Shown here one piece after another: positions 35,076-47,906 of a DNA stretch of 64,000 bases. The notes under the pieces were generated by a model that was given only the letters and a program-made list of their open reading frames with translations, did no database searches and was not told the DNA's origin. The stretch lies in NCBI GenBank assembly GCA_963920705.1, contig OY987228.1:18546565-18610564 (forward strand), read 5' to 3'. The DNA comes from Odiellus spinosus. Its lineage: Eukaryota; Arthropoda; Arachnida; Opiliones; Phalangiidae. The stretch's first letter is position 1. The number at the start of each line of letters is the position of its first letter. A program made the position numbers and the translations under genes.

Positions 35076-35102
35076 CCATGTGTTATATAAGGATTTCTGC
35101 CT

Positions 35103-35209
35103 GTCACCTGCCTGTTTCACTGGAAGTGGGCTCACCTTCTGAGCTTCCCCTTGGGTAGCGAGGCAAGAGAAAGCCTGTAAGGTGAGTTTGGTTCCAGGGT
35201 GACACACAG
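35103..35209. repeat. Small foldback, about 107 bp
   Basis: TGTCACC and CTCACCTT in the left arm pair with AAGGTGAG and GGTGACA in the right arm, with CTGGAA/TTCCAG also paired; the arms differ by insertions of about 10 bp. It starts 20 bp outside the duplication of A3. No target duplication or second copy was found. Confidence 0.4.
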
Positions 35210-38048
35210 AAGTAATATTTGACAATATTAAAGATAGGAACAAATTCCGAATAAATTATTTCAAATTTGGAAGTATATTTAGATAAAAGTGGGTTAGTAG
35301 AGCGTATAGTAATTAAGAAGTGGCAGAAATCACTGTCTATTGACCATAATGAGCTAGATATCGTTTATTACAATCTATGCACAATTCAATTGTACAAATT
35401 TCACAAGCCACAGAGTGACATGTCCACCGTTTACGCGCAAAAAAATTCGAGCATGAACGCGATAAATATTTTATATTGCTGACGTTTTTTGCACGAGACT
35501 AATTCCATCCTGACTGGACATTTGCGACTTGAGATTGGAACCCTGTGCCCACTTTTAATTATATACTTGAGATCAGGGTCCAACAGGCATTTGCGCAAAG
35601 CTAGTACAGCGTTTATCGTAACCCTATTCATTGTCCCACTCATCATTGACCAGCATACTAGTAGATAAGGGAGTTTAATTGTAATTGGAGAAGTTGATGA
35701 CCTGTCTATATGGAATGGACGGAGGTAGTTAACAGGAGACCTATTGTAATTCGTTAAGTAGACAAATACACGATGTGGCAGTGTTAAAAAGAAATAATTA
35801 CTAAAATAGTAAAATATCAGCGACTAAGATACCGAGAATATGGTGGACTACTCTCATGGTAAATAAGAAGACTTAAAAATGAATAAATCTATCCCATCCA
35901 CTCTCGAAACATATTGATATAATCGCGTAACTGTACCTTAAATTCCAGAATCATTGACCCATAGATTAGATTAACGTCCTTGTCTGAGGTAACTTTACTT
36001 ATTTAAAGTAATAATAACACGCACCACGCATACTATATACTAGGAAAGTTGTTAAAAAACATTTTTTCCCCTGGATTATCTCTCGTATTATAGTTGAGAG
36101 AATACGCGGTATTCGATTCTAAACTTCTCGCGTGTAGAAGTGTAAAATTATAGACAAGATTACTAATATTATTTTGCATATAGGTACCAATACGAAATAG
36201 CGCATGCATGGGGAGCTAGAGGCGTTCGCGAGTTTTGGTAAAAAGCGTCGACTGACACGCTATGGCCTGGCAAATGTATATTCTTTTTCAATTTTATTTT
36301 TATTGTAAAAAATTGAAAGTATATTCTTTAAATAATTAAGATTTACCAGACCGAGACTAAGTGTCAGACGTAACAATGGCATCCACGCCGAATAAAATAA
36401 AAATTGAAAACTTTTATAGAGGTGACGGAATTCGGCGCGTATTAACCGGAAAGAAATAAAAAAAAACATCGGCGCATCAGTTCCTCCCGCACGGGCCATC
36501 TTTAAAACAATTTTTTGACGAATTCGTGCTTGGAATACCGTAAATTTTAAATTCCGTGAGAGAAATTCATGGGCCGAATATAACAATTCGGACGCACGCC
36601 ATTCTCAACAGACCATCCATGCAGTTTCGAAGAAGCAACGCTTCCGAAGTTATCCATTCCTCGTTATCCGCACGAAAAGTTTAACACTATTCAAAGTTGG
36701 ATTCAATTTAAATTTTCACCGGTGAGACAAAATATCATTTTATTTTGACGTGGCGCCAAGACAAATATCAAAATTATTTAAATAAACCCAAAATTTACTT
36801 AGGATAAACTATTTTTTGGATAATTTGTTTCAAAAAGAAAAAAAAAAAAAAAAAAAAACGAAACCATCTTAATGTTTGTTGTTTATATAATTGCACGATC
36901 ATAATGACAAGATAAAAATAATGGTACAATTTTGGGAGTTGCGCAAATGATGTTTTTATTCGACGCGTTAGGCGTGCCCTAAAAACTTAAATTTTGCCCA
37001 AAGTTAAATGAATTTAATCATGTTTTTCAGGACTAGATATATTTACAGTAATTGTTCAATATCATTCGGATCATAAATTAATTACGAATTAACCCAAAAC
37101 ACAAAATTGTTACTTTGAAAAAAATTATTTTTCCACGAACTACATCCTTTTTTTGAAACATAACTTATTAAGCGGAAGTTAAGGCGGATTAATACACAAT
37201 CTTATAAAAATATAGGGAAAAAGTAGTTTTCGTTAATTACTCTCTCGTATTGTATTGAATGTTTTACGAGGTTACGTAAATATTAGGATGATATAAAAAT
37301 TTACATTAGGTGTATTTTTATTGACTTATGGGTCTCGTGAAAGGTAGTAATTATAAAAAAGAAAGATCCTTATTAGATATGGTAATAACAGATGGCTTTT
37401 ATACGCAACTGGGAGTTATTTAGCCCAGAGACATTTACACAGCGTAAAGAGAGAGATAAAAAAAAAAAAATTGTTAATTATCTTTAGATTTTTCAAACAC
37501 CATTAAGAGTCTTGTTTCGAATAAAATATATATTTATGACGAAAAAAAAAGAAGAGAGAGAGAGAGAAGAAACTGAATGAAATGTATAACGCCTCGAATA
37601 AAGTCGTCAAACGTTAATAACGTGGAATACGAACATTTCCCCAAAAATATAGCCCTTATAAAAATATTAGTTTAGGGAAAAATGGCGGGAATTAATAATT
37701 TATTATTTCATGGCTATTTCCCCACGGACGGTGGATGTGGTTCAGCTGGCTTTACATCTATCCTCACGCGATTTTTTGGTATTTTTTTTTAAACTCAAGA
37801 CATATCTAGATAGACAGAATCAGCTTGCATTCACAGAACGAACAAATTAAGTTAAAGATTATTTTAAAACCCTATATTTATGTTTTTCTAATAAACCAAA
37901 TATAAGATATTTATGTAAAGAGAACTGACTTTAAACAAACGCAGTAGTATTTAATAACAATACTATATTATCTATTCCTTCACCTTTATAATGGAATTAG
38001 AATCGCAAACAGATTATAGACCAAAATGTTTATGATTAATTTTGTTTA
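35210..38048. other. AT-rich DNA, no gene seen
   Basis: Contains an A21 run (36838-36858) and GA microsatellite (37551-37568). ORFs of 71-108 codons (35267-35482 plus; 35431-35646 and 36260-36586 minus) are unrecognised. Confidence 0.45.
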
Positions 38049-38052
38049 TTTA

Positions 38053-38394
38053 AAGGTAATGGGGTTGTCTAACCTAACATCATGTTATTTCTTATCGATT
38101 CCTTATCTTTTAAATAGGTCTAATCCACCATTAAATGTTTTACAAACAAATATTAAACTAGAAATAAATTTAATAACTTAATCGGAAAATAGGCTTAGCT
38201 GGTTTCATGGATATCCTGAATTTCTTCGCATTGAAGAGTCAGCAACCAATCAAATGTTATTAAAAGTCTAATAGAGATCTCGCCTTAACGAGGGGCCTTC
38301 GTTTATTATTCGCTGAACCCATCAATTTTAAAAATTTCAAGATATCCATGAATCCAGCTAAGCCTGGTGGATTAGGCTCTCTCTTTAAAAAAAT
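38053..38394. mobile_element. Family D MITE, internally deleted copy (D5)
   Basis: Left end AGGTAATGGGGTTG after TTAA (38049-38052), right end CTCTCT before TTAA (38395-38398). The left arm is complete and recognisable (TTAAACTAGAAATAAATTT, AATAGGCTTAGC). The right arm lacks most of the sequence between AAGCCT and GGTGGATTAGGC. Substituted throughout, so older than D1 and D3. Confidence 0.75.
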
Positions 38395-38885
38395 GAAGGG
38401 GTGATGAATAGAACTCAGGTGTACAACAAAACTTCGTGTCTACCCACTCTTAACTTATTACAGCCTTTGGTAATACTAAATACGTACTCCGATACGTAAT
38501 CACAACACGCTTATACATACCGATAACGTGGAGTAATCGATCATTCGATTCCTTAAATTTAAAAGACATACAATAAATCCGTTCAATAAGCCTGTATATA
38601 CTTTTAAAATTCGCTCTGATCATGAGAAAATTAAAAAAAGTTCCGAATTTTCTAGACGTAATAAAAAGAGCTGTTATCAAATCCACACCTCACGCACTCT
38701 TCCAGTCTTTCTCTATAAAAACGAAAAGTATTTCCAAATGGAAAACTTATAAATTTAATCTCCGTTCTGCGTGCCTAAGGAATATTTGCTTCGACCCGTA
38801 AAAAATAAGTGAATTTTCCAATAATAACAGAATTGTAGTATCGTCTTAGCGCGTAAAACTTCTATTTCACTTGGATAGAACAGTT
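38395..38885. other. No gene seen
   Basis: A 78-codon minus-strand frame (38450-38686) is unrecognised. Confidence 0.45.
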
Positions 38886-38888
38886 TAT

Positions 38889-39005
38889 TTCATCTCGAGT
38901 TGGTAGCGAGCGATCAAGTTAGAATTCATTTACCTCCAAATAAACAAATCCTATAAAGATAACGGTATACCTAGCTTTTTCGATCGCTGCCAACTCGAGG
39001 TGAAT
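38889..39005. repeat. Foldback, about 115 bp
   Basis: TTCATCTCGAGTTGGTAGCG at the left pairs with CGCTGCCAACTCGAGGTGAA at the right, with GCGATC/GATCGC continuing the stem around an AT-rich loop of about 60 bp. No target duplication was seen. It could be a very short MITE; the stem length would also suit a hairpin RNA, without other support. Confidence 0.55.
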
Positions 39006-39493
39006 TGATTATATAGTTAAGCCAGAAAAACTAACACGACCCCGAGTCATTCTTAAATACTATAATTTGTCCACGGTTGTTTGTATAGTAGTTTGGAACG
39101 GGGCTGGATTATATACCTCGGATATAATCGTCTTATTTGGCTTTACGTACTCCTCAAGGACGAGCGGCCATTTTTCACTCACACCATTTTATTCTCGACT
39201 TGGCCAAGGCCTCGAAATTATAACTATTAAACTTTATAACTTTCACCAGAACGCGTTAAGGCTGTTACATCTCTTTCACGCGCTTTTTTATCAACGATAC
39301 TTTACACGATGGTATAGAGAGGATCTTAAAGTAAATACGCAACCGCTGATTCGATTCGGTCCCTTGTCAAATTCATTTCGCGCCAAAATCGCGAATTTAA
39401 ATCGCAAGAAATTCAACAATTTTCCCGTCAATTGCCAATTCTATAAGTGGAATAAGCCAATTTGACGGAAGAAAAGGAGGTAGGCATCCTTCA
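39006..39493. other. No supported gene; 132-codon ORF
   Basis: The plus-strand ORF at 39067-39465 is unrecognised. It includes Leu/Phe-rich stretches and no clear start context. Its end lies near the B2 insertion. I give it low probability of being coding. Confidence 0.3.
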
Positions 39494-39500
39494 GTATCAG

Positions 39501-39918
39501 CAGAGGTATATAATAACCCCCTTCGGGGGGAAGTATGAAAGGTAGGCAAAATCGACGAACAACAAGTGCCCGGCGTAAATCGCGGCGGATCGACACACCG
39601 CTTTACTCCCAAAAAATAATTACACCATTTTGAACCTCACTAAATTTTCCCTACGCACACTTCCGGAACTCGCGAGCTGAAGTCAACCTTCGACTCCATT
39701 TTAACAGACAGCCTGACTCCTGAGACAGGAAGTTCTAAACACAAATCGAGCCGTCTTGTTTATACAAAGACCATTTACTAGAGTAGCGACATTGAGAAGT
39801 CCAGCGCGAGCTAGTGGCCTAGATAGTCAGCAGCGGGCTCTTGTTGTTCGTGATTTTTAGCATTGGTAGTATAGGGGCTTTCATGCTTCCCCCCGAAGGG
39901 GGTTATTATATACCTCTG
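39501..39918 (+). mobile_element. Family B MITE, copy B2
   Basis: 418 bp, same orientation as B1 and differing from it at five positions by eye (four substitutions and one deleted A). Exact 7-bp duplication GTATCAG (39494-39500, 39919-39925). Terminal repeats contain the CCCCCTTCGGGGGG hairpin. A 71-codon minus-strand ORF overlapping the left end is incidental. Confidence 0.93.
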
Positions 39919-39925
39919 GTATCAG

Positions 39926-40515
39926 GCATACAAAGGGAGATGATCAAAAAGCTTTACTGGTCAAAAAAAAGTTCATCAATTGCAAAAATATAGGGTATAT
40001 TTTAAGGCAAGTAGTTAAGCCTCGGTTATTGTAGAGATCACTGGTCCTGAGGACTATAGTTTACAGAGATTACTTTCTTCTATGTGCTTCAGCATTGTAT
40101 ATCAATCCGCCTAAGTTTTTTCCATTACTAGAACTTATTTTGAACAAATGTATAGTCAAGTTACCGCGTTATATTTCACCGAATATTCTATATGTATTAG
40201 ATAATTTAACTCAACATCACGTGCATTTGGTTTGATTGTGTTGTATATCCTCTTAAAATATATGATGACGGGGAAAAAGAAATTAAATGTGGTGCAGTCG
40301 ATGGCGAAAGATTAATTCGTTTCACGTCAGCCTCGTTTAAACGGGAGGGGAAATGTCAAGACAGCGTTCGCATCGAGTGACGTTATAATTAACCATTCCT
40401 TTTATCGAGTTCGATTAAAAAAAGGCGACCCTCGATAAAGGAAATTTTATTTCTATATACGATATAACATCCTCTGCGGTAATCGCGTCTCTTCGTTTTA
40501 ACAGAATCAACCTCA
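39926..40515. other. No gene seen
   Basis: Low-copy AT-rich sequence with no ORF above 60 codons. Confidence 0.5.
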
Positions 40516-41200
40516 AGGGACCAGGAAACCTGTTTTCAAAATGGCTAATTTTTCTAAATTTATATGGGCCAGGTCATTTGAAAAAAATCTATAAATATTA
40601 ATTTAAAAATATCAATATTTACCCCCAAAACATAACTCCAAACGATTTAAATTTCTGTTCAAAGCAATTCAACAACCAATCATGATTAAAATCGAGTTTG
40701 AAGCCAATAAAATATTCTCGCGCTCTTTATGGCGCATGCTCCATCAGATTGTAACCATGGCAACTCTCGCGCCAAAAGCGCGTGCCTCTATAACCTTCTT
40801 TACTTTAAAACTGAATTAGTCTCAAATTAGGCTTAGCGTAAAATCAACCAGAAATATATATTTCGAGTGTAAAAGGGAAATATTTTATCGGTAACAGCTA
40901 CAATAATATATTTTACTAGTCATTTTATTATTGTTATTGTTTGTTTTTAATTAAACAAACTACAAATTAACTGTCCATCAGTGACTTTTTGAGCACTCGT
41001 TAAGCTCAGGTGACTAGCCTTGTTCCGTGATTGGCTATTGAATTACTGATCCAAACTATACCTTTATTTGGAGGCCACTTTTGGACACCAAGTATAGGTC
41101 CAGTTATGACCAAAATTGATATTTTATCAAATTTTTACGCTATTTTCAACCCTAAAAACAGTTGGGTATAAATTCTCCAATTCAGGTTTCCTGTTTCCCT
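40516..41200. mobile_element. Family K TTAA element (K1)
   Basis: Ends AGGGACCAGGAAACCTG and CAGGTTTCCTGTTTCCCT. TTAA follows on the right (41201-41204); the left flank reads CTCA, so that side has mutated or the duplication is imperfect. 685 bp, non-coding, largely alignable in inverse orientation to K2 at 23821. It carries an exact X-box at 40751-40764 and TTCCGTGATTGGCTATTGAA near 41025. Confidence 0.7.
40751..40764. promoter_or_regulatory. Consensus X-box (RFX site)
   Basis: GTAACCATGGCAAC satisfies both half-sites of the RFX X-box (GTNRCC and RGYAAC with a 2-bp centre). RFX factors bind such sites upstream of ciliary and other genes. This one is inside a transposon, so any role is inferred. 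Confidence 0.5.
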
Positions 41201-41204
41201 TTAA

Positions 41205-42786
41205 GAAGAAATGGAGCACATGTCAGAGTGTTTCCGAATTAAGCATTTGGACGAAAAACGAAGATTTAAGAAAACTATATACCTTCTAGCGAGATCATTA
41301 TTTTAACACCAGGATAGAAAAACAAAAAAAAAAAAACGAAAAGACGTAGCAATTTTTACGTATTGGGTGTGGAAATTCTCACCTTTAAACCATTTGTCAT
41401 TATTTGCTCTCCCCTTTTTCCCCCCCGTTCGCTAATATTTATAGAGTATTTGCCTTATACTTGTGCTTCGAGACTCACCAGGGGCATCGGCAGTCATTCC
41501 GTAACCTGTCATTAAAAATACGTTTCTTTCCTTATTCATTTTTTAGGGCCGGGAGCCATAATTCCATAGACGGCTATAAGAGAGAGCCAAATAGCAACAG
41601 TTATATATAATATCGAAACCCATAGTGATGTTGAGGCGATAATGTCGTTCGCATGCAGTCCTGGTGCGGACAAATAGTTCAAGTTGAAACAAGAATGGGC
41701 CCTTATCTCGCACGCTCTACGAACGAGGCCTTCATGAATGAAGTCGTTGAATAAAAGAGAATACTACATGGGCTTTTGCCCCCTTAAAGCCTTCAACCCT
41801 ATTCAAAGTCACTACGCGAATATATATTATTTAAGAAACGCGATGATTTCGTATAATCATTACGTTGATATTTTAAATCGGTTTTCAACACCAGTTGTTA
41901 AACTCTAGTTAAATCCGAAAAAAAAAAAAAAAATGTAAATGATATCTAAAAAAATTGCCTCCAGCCATCGTTTTCTTTTAACACCTCTTTCACGGTGTAA
42001 ATTACATATTGCATATACTTGGTATAAAATGGAACTGTTCTTTACTGGAAGAGTATCTCGAAATTTGGCATGATTTGAAAAAGAAACTTTAAACCACAAA
42101 CCTATCATTAAGGGGACTCGACAAACAAACTTTAACAGGCCATAATAGACACGTCTACCATAACTAAATCGCCTCGAGCATTTCGTAGCTTTTGCTCGTA
42201 GGATCGCGAATCAGATACACCGTGTGGAGTCCTGGCGCGGTTGCTACGTGTCTATTTCGTAATATGGAATTGAATCAATCTACGAAACTATATTTAGTTC
42301 CAGTTCCAGGAAAAGATAGGTCGAAAAAAACGCGATAACAAATCTATACGGTGATGGTATAAATACGTCCAAAATTGCCATCAGTTCCAAAAAGAGAAAG
42401 AAAAAAAGAAAAAACTGTAGCTTTCTAGGTTAGGAGGTGTGAAAACCATTTCGACGCCATGCTTCCAAATTATATAGCACTCTCAGTTATCGAGAACGGA
42501 GAAAAGTGGATTGAGAAGAAGGCCAACGTTTACCGAGAAAAGATACCCTTAAGACTATACGCGAAATAAGATTGAATGAAACTACGTTAAGAAAGTAAGA
42601 TAAATCCGTTGACACGACGCTTATAGGTAGATACCATCTAGAACCATTCTTTATATTCAACTTTTATTCGCGAATATAATGTATAGAGAAGGTGGATCGG
42701 TAGAAGATGGAGCGCAGCGCGAGCTGAGCTTTCTGATGGAGGTTTATCGATGGTACATCATTGCGGGGTAGGTCTAAGTAAGTAGA
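41205..42786. other. No gene seen
   Basis: ORFs at 41404-41610 and 41905-42108 (67-68 codons) are unrecognised; the second contains a poly-Phe run from an A tract. Confidence 0.45.
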
Positions 42787-42789
42787 GGC

Positions 42790-42816
42790 GAGACTGACTG
42801 ACTGACTGACTGACTA
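42790..42816. repeat. (ACTG)n microsatellite
   Basis: About six consecutive ACTG units. Confidence 0.9.
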
Positions 42817-45640
42817 AGAGAGAGGTATAGTCTATCCTGGCCAGAAAAAAAAGGACACGCGTTAATGGCAACTTGACGGCTGCTAAAAAGCCACTGATTA
42901 TCACCTGTCACTTCTGTTAGTTTTAGAAAAACGGCGATCTAGAAATAAAAAAAAAAGAGGAAGGAACGGAAAAAAAAAGATCTCATCGGACAAAAAGGTG
43001 GCATCCTGTTTGTTCAAGAGCAATACCAATCGTAGTTTGCCTTTTTACTGATATAGTACGTTTTGCGTGTATAAATTGGGTTTAAAATCTAAGGATTTAG
43101 GGTTAACTGTATACGATTGACATCTTGGAAGTTGAAACTTGGAACAATGACTGTGAAAACATTTTTAATAACGTTGCATGAATCAAAAACGCCCGTTTTC
43201 AATTAAGGGTTTTCAAGCTTAAAATTGCTTTTGACAACCTTACATAAAATTCATTTCACTTCAAGCTTGTTAACGTGGATTACACGAAAAGCTTGATTAA
43301 GTTTCACCTTTGTTTGGATGCAAAAGTTTCCGTAAAAAATGCGTTTTTACACGGTTATATCGTGACTTTCATTGATTGTGTTGTTTTTCCAATTGAAACA
43401 TGAAAGCGCCAAACTAAAGCAAAGTATAGGAGAGTATATTCTAAGGTCGGTCTGGTGTATTGGGTTAGATGTTTGAGAGCACGAAACTGAGTCAATCGAA
43501 GTAGGCAGGCTATAATGATACCACGAGCTCGATTCCGAGAAAGAGAAAGAAAAAAAAAAAACCAACTAGCTATAGCTCGCAGCCAAGGGGGCACTTAAGA
43601 AAGTGGCGTGCAGACTATCATTTCCGCCTTAAGGCTCAAAAAACCAAGAGTGTCAATTTTATCGCGATTAATCACAGTCTTGTTAGCATTAAGAGTTCTT
43701 TTTTTCTCTATATATATTTCTACAGCTATATATGTGGCTGGCTTTGGACTATTTCCAAACAGACAAAACGCGCGAAATGTAAAAAAGGGGGATTTCGTTA
43801 TTTAACCCCTCTGGCTATCTAGTAACTGTATAATAGGCTATTTAACATTAGTGCGCGGTTAAAAAAATGTAGAAAAAACAAGTTGAGTAAGTAAGAGTGA
43901 TAAAGACGTGGGAAAACTGGTACAAAACAGTGGGTTTTTCAATGTGATATGTTTGATGTTATTTATTTAAAATGAAATAATAAATTAAATATGTGAAAGA
44001 TTTAAAATAAACAAAAAAGTCTGGGAAAGACATCTTATAAAGTCAGCCAATAAAAACTTTCCCCTACAATATCATGGTATGGCAGAGCGAAGAAAAACGG
44101 TATCTCTTCTCTTCGCACCCCCCAGACACGAACTATTTGGGAGCTCTACATGGATACTACTTCGTTGCTATTCCGGTAAATATGCAAGGGGATGCAACGA
44201 ACAAAGGCAAGGTGCAAAAGAAAGTTAATAAATGAAAGGTGACAAAGGGAATGCAGGCGTTTTTCAAACGTCAGAGGTGTACCTATTGTATGGGCTTGAC
44301 CATATTGCTTTAATTTATTTTTGGAAAGCTGTCACAACATGATGATAACACCACAATACGCAACAACTCTTTCGTGCCATCCTACCGTAAAAGATCATTT
44401 CAATATACCTTGGATTAATAAACTAAAAAATACCAGTTTAAAATCCCGTACGAAGGTCATGATTTCTTTTTCTTTCATTCCAGATTTTTAATTACCGCGT
44501 AGGTAATAAAAACCTCGATATAACAAGTATGCCCCAGTACTAGAATGCTATAGTTGAATTATTAAAACAACCAGGATGAGCCAATCAGTTCAATACCGGT
44601 TTTTTTTTGGCTTTATTTTTTATTTAACCCCAAATGGGAGGGAGACGAACATAATTACAACGCCTTAAATACGCGCGAGTTATTACGGATAACAAGGTGA
44701 AGATTTTTACCAAGGAAAAAGATTTCAAGATGCTTACTAAATACCATTGCTATCCAATGAATGCAAATTACGAGAAGAAAAAAAAAATCCAATCTTTATG
44801 AGAGGGAAGTTCGTTTATGACTAGAGGGAGAATTGAGGGGGCAAAATATTCGTATAATATCTCAATCTCAAATATAATCATACGCGAAATAACGACACTA
44901 GCTAACTCGAATTCGTGACGGTGCGTTGAAGATAAGAACCGAAAAATATTTATATATATATATATATTTCGGGTTCCGTGGTGTAACGAAAAGCGACTAG
45001 GGTGGGCCAATTTTTATTCGTTTTTGCCCGCTTTTCTTCCCATAAGTACCCCTTTTGGTGAAGAAGTAAAAAAAAATATTTAAGATTTAGTCGAAAGCCT
45101 CGCGGGGTTCCCGCGCAGGAAAAAAAATATATATATCAGCGTGCGAAGGGTGTTTTAAGATTCAAAAAAGAAAGAAGTTATAGTTACGCCCCCTATCAGT
45201 AAATAGGGCACTGACACCGAATATACTTGTGACGTTGACGTCAAATTTCGTGACAAGAAAATATCAAGATTTTGAAATAAGATATATTTCGATCAAATAC
45301 GTTTTTAATTTTCGGAATAAATTATAAAATATTATTCAGAAATGATTTAATTATACTTTACAGAGAATCACCTAGTGTCCAGTTTGACCCTTACAATGGG
45401 AGGAGCAATATAGGAAGCGGTATTATTATAATAAGCCATAGGTTGGATTTATCTGTGTGTTCCGGATCCGGTGGCTGATTATTGCCTCCAAATTTTAAGC
45501 GATGACGTTATTTCAAAGTTCACGCGTTTGCTATGATGTCAGAGGTATCCAGCAATTATGCGAACGCCGAAACAGTTTGAAACGCTTCCAAGCTTAAACA
45601 GCCTTCTAATACTTTTGTATATCGGTTATATGGTTTTGTT
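42817..45640. other. AT-rich DNA, no gene seen
   Basis: Unrecognised ORFs of 65-80 codons; a TA microsatellite at about 44949-44967. The word CTCTGGCTATCTAGTAACTGTAT at 43808 is split here as CTCTGGCTATCTAG plus TAACTGTAT and resembles miR-9 only superficially. No dispersed repeat was identified. Confidence 0.45.
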
Positions 45641-45836
45641 TCTCAGCTGCATAATTCGTCACGTTTGGAATTTCGCGTCACGATGACGTAAAATTAGGAG
45701 CCAAAAAGATACCGGATTGATTTTTAAAATGGTACGAGAGCATTAGGAAAGATATGGAAGAAAGTTTAAAAACCTTCTAAAATTTGGTAGTAATTCTCTC
45801 CGAATTAGAATTAAATCAATTCTTGACATTATTATC
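45641..45836 (+). repeat. Dispersed repeat M, copy 1
   Basis: About 190 bp alignable to 51872-52036 in direct orientation: TCTCAGCTG, a CGTCA...GCGTCACGA pair, AAGATAC, then TTCTCTC, GAATTAGA and AATTCTTGACATTATTAT. The 3' end is sharpest. Class unknown. Interestingly both M copies lie close to A elements (A4 starts about 105 bp downstream; A6 ends about 150 bp upstream of M2). Confidence 0.6.
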
Positions 45837-45941
45837 CTTCTTTCCTAATTTCTATTGTATATACCCTATAATTATATTTATAAATGAACTTATAAATTTA
45901 TATTTATAAATGAACTGAAATTTTCGGATATTTCTGACTAA

Positions 45942-46279
45942 CAGAAGCCGATGAAACCATCCTTTGAAGTCTATTACTCCCAGGTCTTGTCTACACCTTT
46001 CTGTATGGGTTAGTTTCAAAAAGCGCGATTTTTACGCCTCCTAACGGTAGATATTTTCGGAGCGGGAGTTCGTCGAGCGAATATCTCTAGCAGCCTTGGA
46101 GTTCGTCCATAAAAACGTCGTCGTTTGTCGAGAGAGAGAATTTCCAATTTTCCGTAGACAGGGGGTATGAAGTAGGACCCCTCCGATCTCGTAAAATCGG
46201 GAATTTTACCCATACAGAGAGGCGCGCTATAAGGAACATTAGAGTAGTAGACTTCAAAGGAGGGTTTCATCGGCTTCTG
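45942..46279 (-). mobile_element. Family A MITE, copy A4
   Basis: 338 bp, inverted relative to A1. Exact 7-bp duplication TGACTAA (45935-45941, 46280-46286). Slightly diverged (CCATCC for CCCTCC at the left terminal repeat). Non-coding. Confidence 0.92.
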
Positions 46280-46445
46280 TGACTAATTATATAAACACAA
46301 GCAGCCCCAAAATTTAATAAGCGCCTGCAGAAATGTTTTACCCGCTATGCTTGCTCTTTCGAGGAAAAGATGCCACACAGGGTGTGCTATATAGTGCTTC
46401 AAGCCTTAGAGTAAAAACCGGTTCTCTACGGAAATTTTTAATCTA

Positions 46446-46555
46446 AGCAAGATTGAGGTTTAAATTTATTTCTAGTTTAATATTAATTTTTTTACTGGTG
46501 GATTAGACCTAAATTTAAATCCCAAGGAATCAATAAAAAAAAATCGCTACTTTTT
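46446..46555. repeat. Family D fragment (D6)
   Basis: Contains TTTAAATTTATTTCTAG, TTTAATATTAATT, GGTGGATTAGACCTA and CAAGGAATCAATAAAAAA, all from the right arm of the D element. No termini remain. Confidence 0.6.
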
Positions 46556-47555
46556 TAACTATAAAATATATATTCCGTTAACTCGAATCTAAATAAATAC
46601 GGTTCTAAATAAATCAAAAACTTTATTACGAGATTTAATTGCCTATGAAAAATTACGGTAGAATTTGTGAACCGGAAACGAAAAAACATAAAAGATTATG
46701 GATATATAAAATAGCGTGAGTAGCGACTATTAAGGCGTTATATTTTGGTAGCTGATGTCCATATAGATGAAACCACGATTCACGCAGTGAGAAAGATGGA
46801 GACGAATGAACTTACGTGTTGCAGTGAATTTGACAACTTAATTTAACCAACGAGAATTAATAATCCCAAAAACGTCTTCATTTGTTCAGTATATAAAAGT
46901 GGGCCTCCCGATGACGTCACCCCATTCCCCTTAATATTCGATTGTGTTTGGCTAATGGGAAAGAGAGCGGCGATACTACGATTAACCCTTCAACTTTGAT
47001 ATATAAATTCGAATGAGGGAATGAAAAATATTAAAGGTAAAAGATACCTTATAAGACCAATAGCTTAATCTAGGATAATTTTAATTATTATTTCCAAAAG
47101 TTCGAAACTAAAAATTGTTTAAAAGAAATGGAGTGTAATACGAGATAACCTAATTTTTAGTTTTTTAGACCCTAAATTAAGATATTTATTAATAAAATTC
47201 AATGTATATAAAATAGTTTATTGGCAGAAACGGTATTAAAATAAGCATACGTTTAATTTTCGTACTTCCAGGTCGAAAAACATTTGAATCCCGCTCTGAG
47301 AGAAGTACATGCAAGCCAATCAAATCTCTTTTTTAGGCAGTTATATGCCAGCATTATTAAATTGTTTGCAACAGATTTTTAGGCAAACTAGTCGGCTTTG
47401 ATATATTATTTGGGCATGGTTTGCAAAAATATGTTTGGCAAACTAATTAAACCCTAGCGTCCAACTTATCGTAGAATTCCTCGAAAGAACTACACATCAC
47501 CACTAGGCAGCTAGATTTAGTATCTAATTAATTGTCTCAAATAGAAAAATATGTA
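46556..47555. other. No gene seen
   Basis: AT-rich sequence with no ORF above 60 codons outside the next MITE. Confidence 0.5.
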
Positions 47556-47562
47556 GTTTTAT

Positions 47563-47899
47563 CAGAAGCCGATGAAACCCTCCTTTGCAGTCTACTACTC
47601 CAATGTTCCATATAGCGCTCCTCTCTGTATGGGTAAAATTCCCAATTTTACGAGTTAGAAGGGGTAATATTTCATCCCCCCTGTCTACGGAAAATTGGAA
47701 ATTCTCTCTCTCCACAAACGACGACGTTTTTTGGACGAACTCCAAGGCTGCTAGAGATATTCGCTCGAAGAGCTCCCGCTCCGAAAACATCTACCGTTAG
47801 GAGGCGTACGAATCGCGCCTTTTGAAACTAACCCATACAGAGAGGGGTAGACAACACCCGGGAGTAATAGACTTCAAAGGAGGGTTTCATCGGCTTCTG
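47563..47899 (+). mobile_element. Family A MITE, copy A5
   Basis: 337 bp, same orientation as A1. Exact 7-bp duplication GTTTTAT (47556-47562, 47900-47906). Terminal repeats intact apart from one change (GCAGTCTA for GAAGTCTA). Non-coding. Confidence 0.93.
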
Positions 47900-47906
47900 G
47901 TTTTAT

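Noticed and set aside
34737-35090. Open frames of 71-117 codons recurring in every family A copy, as if a conserved small protein
   Set aside because: They are open on both strands, start and stop at different places, contain indel-tolerant differences and coincide exactly with the MITE. Sequence similarity is that of a DNA repeat, not of a selected protein.
35708-35790. Short matches to miR-184 and miR-34 seeds
   Set aside because: Only about nine bases match in each case and no precursor hairpin is visible.
43808-43831. Resemblance to mature miR-9
   Set aside because: Matches are partial, an insertion disrupts the alignment and no complementary arm forms a hairpin nearby.
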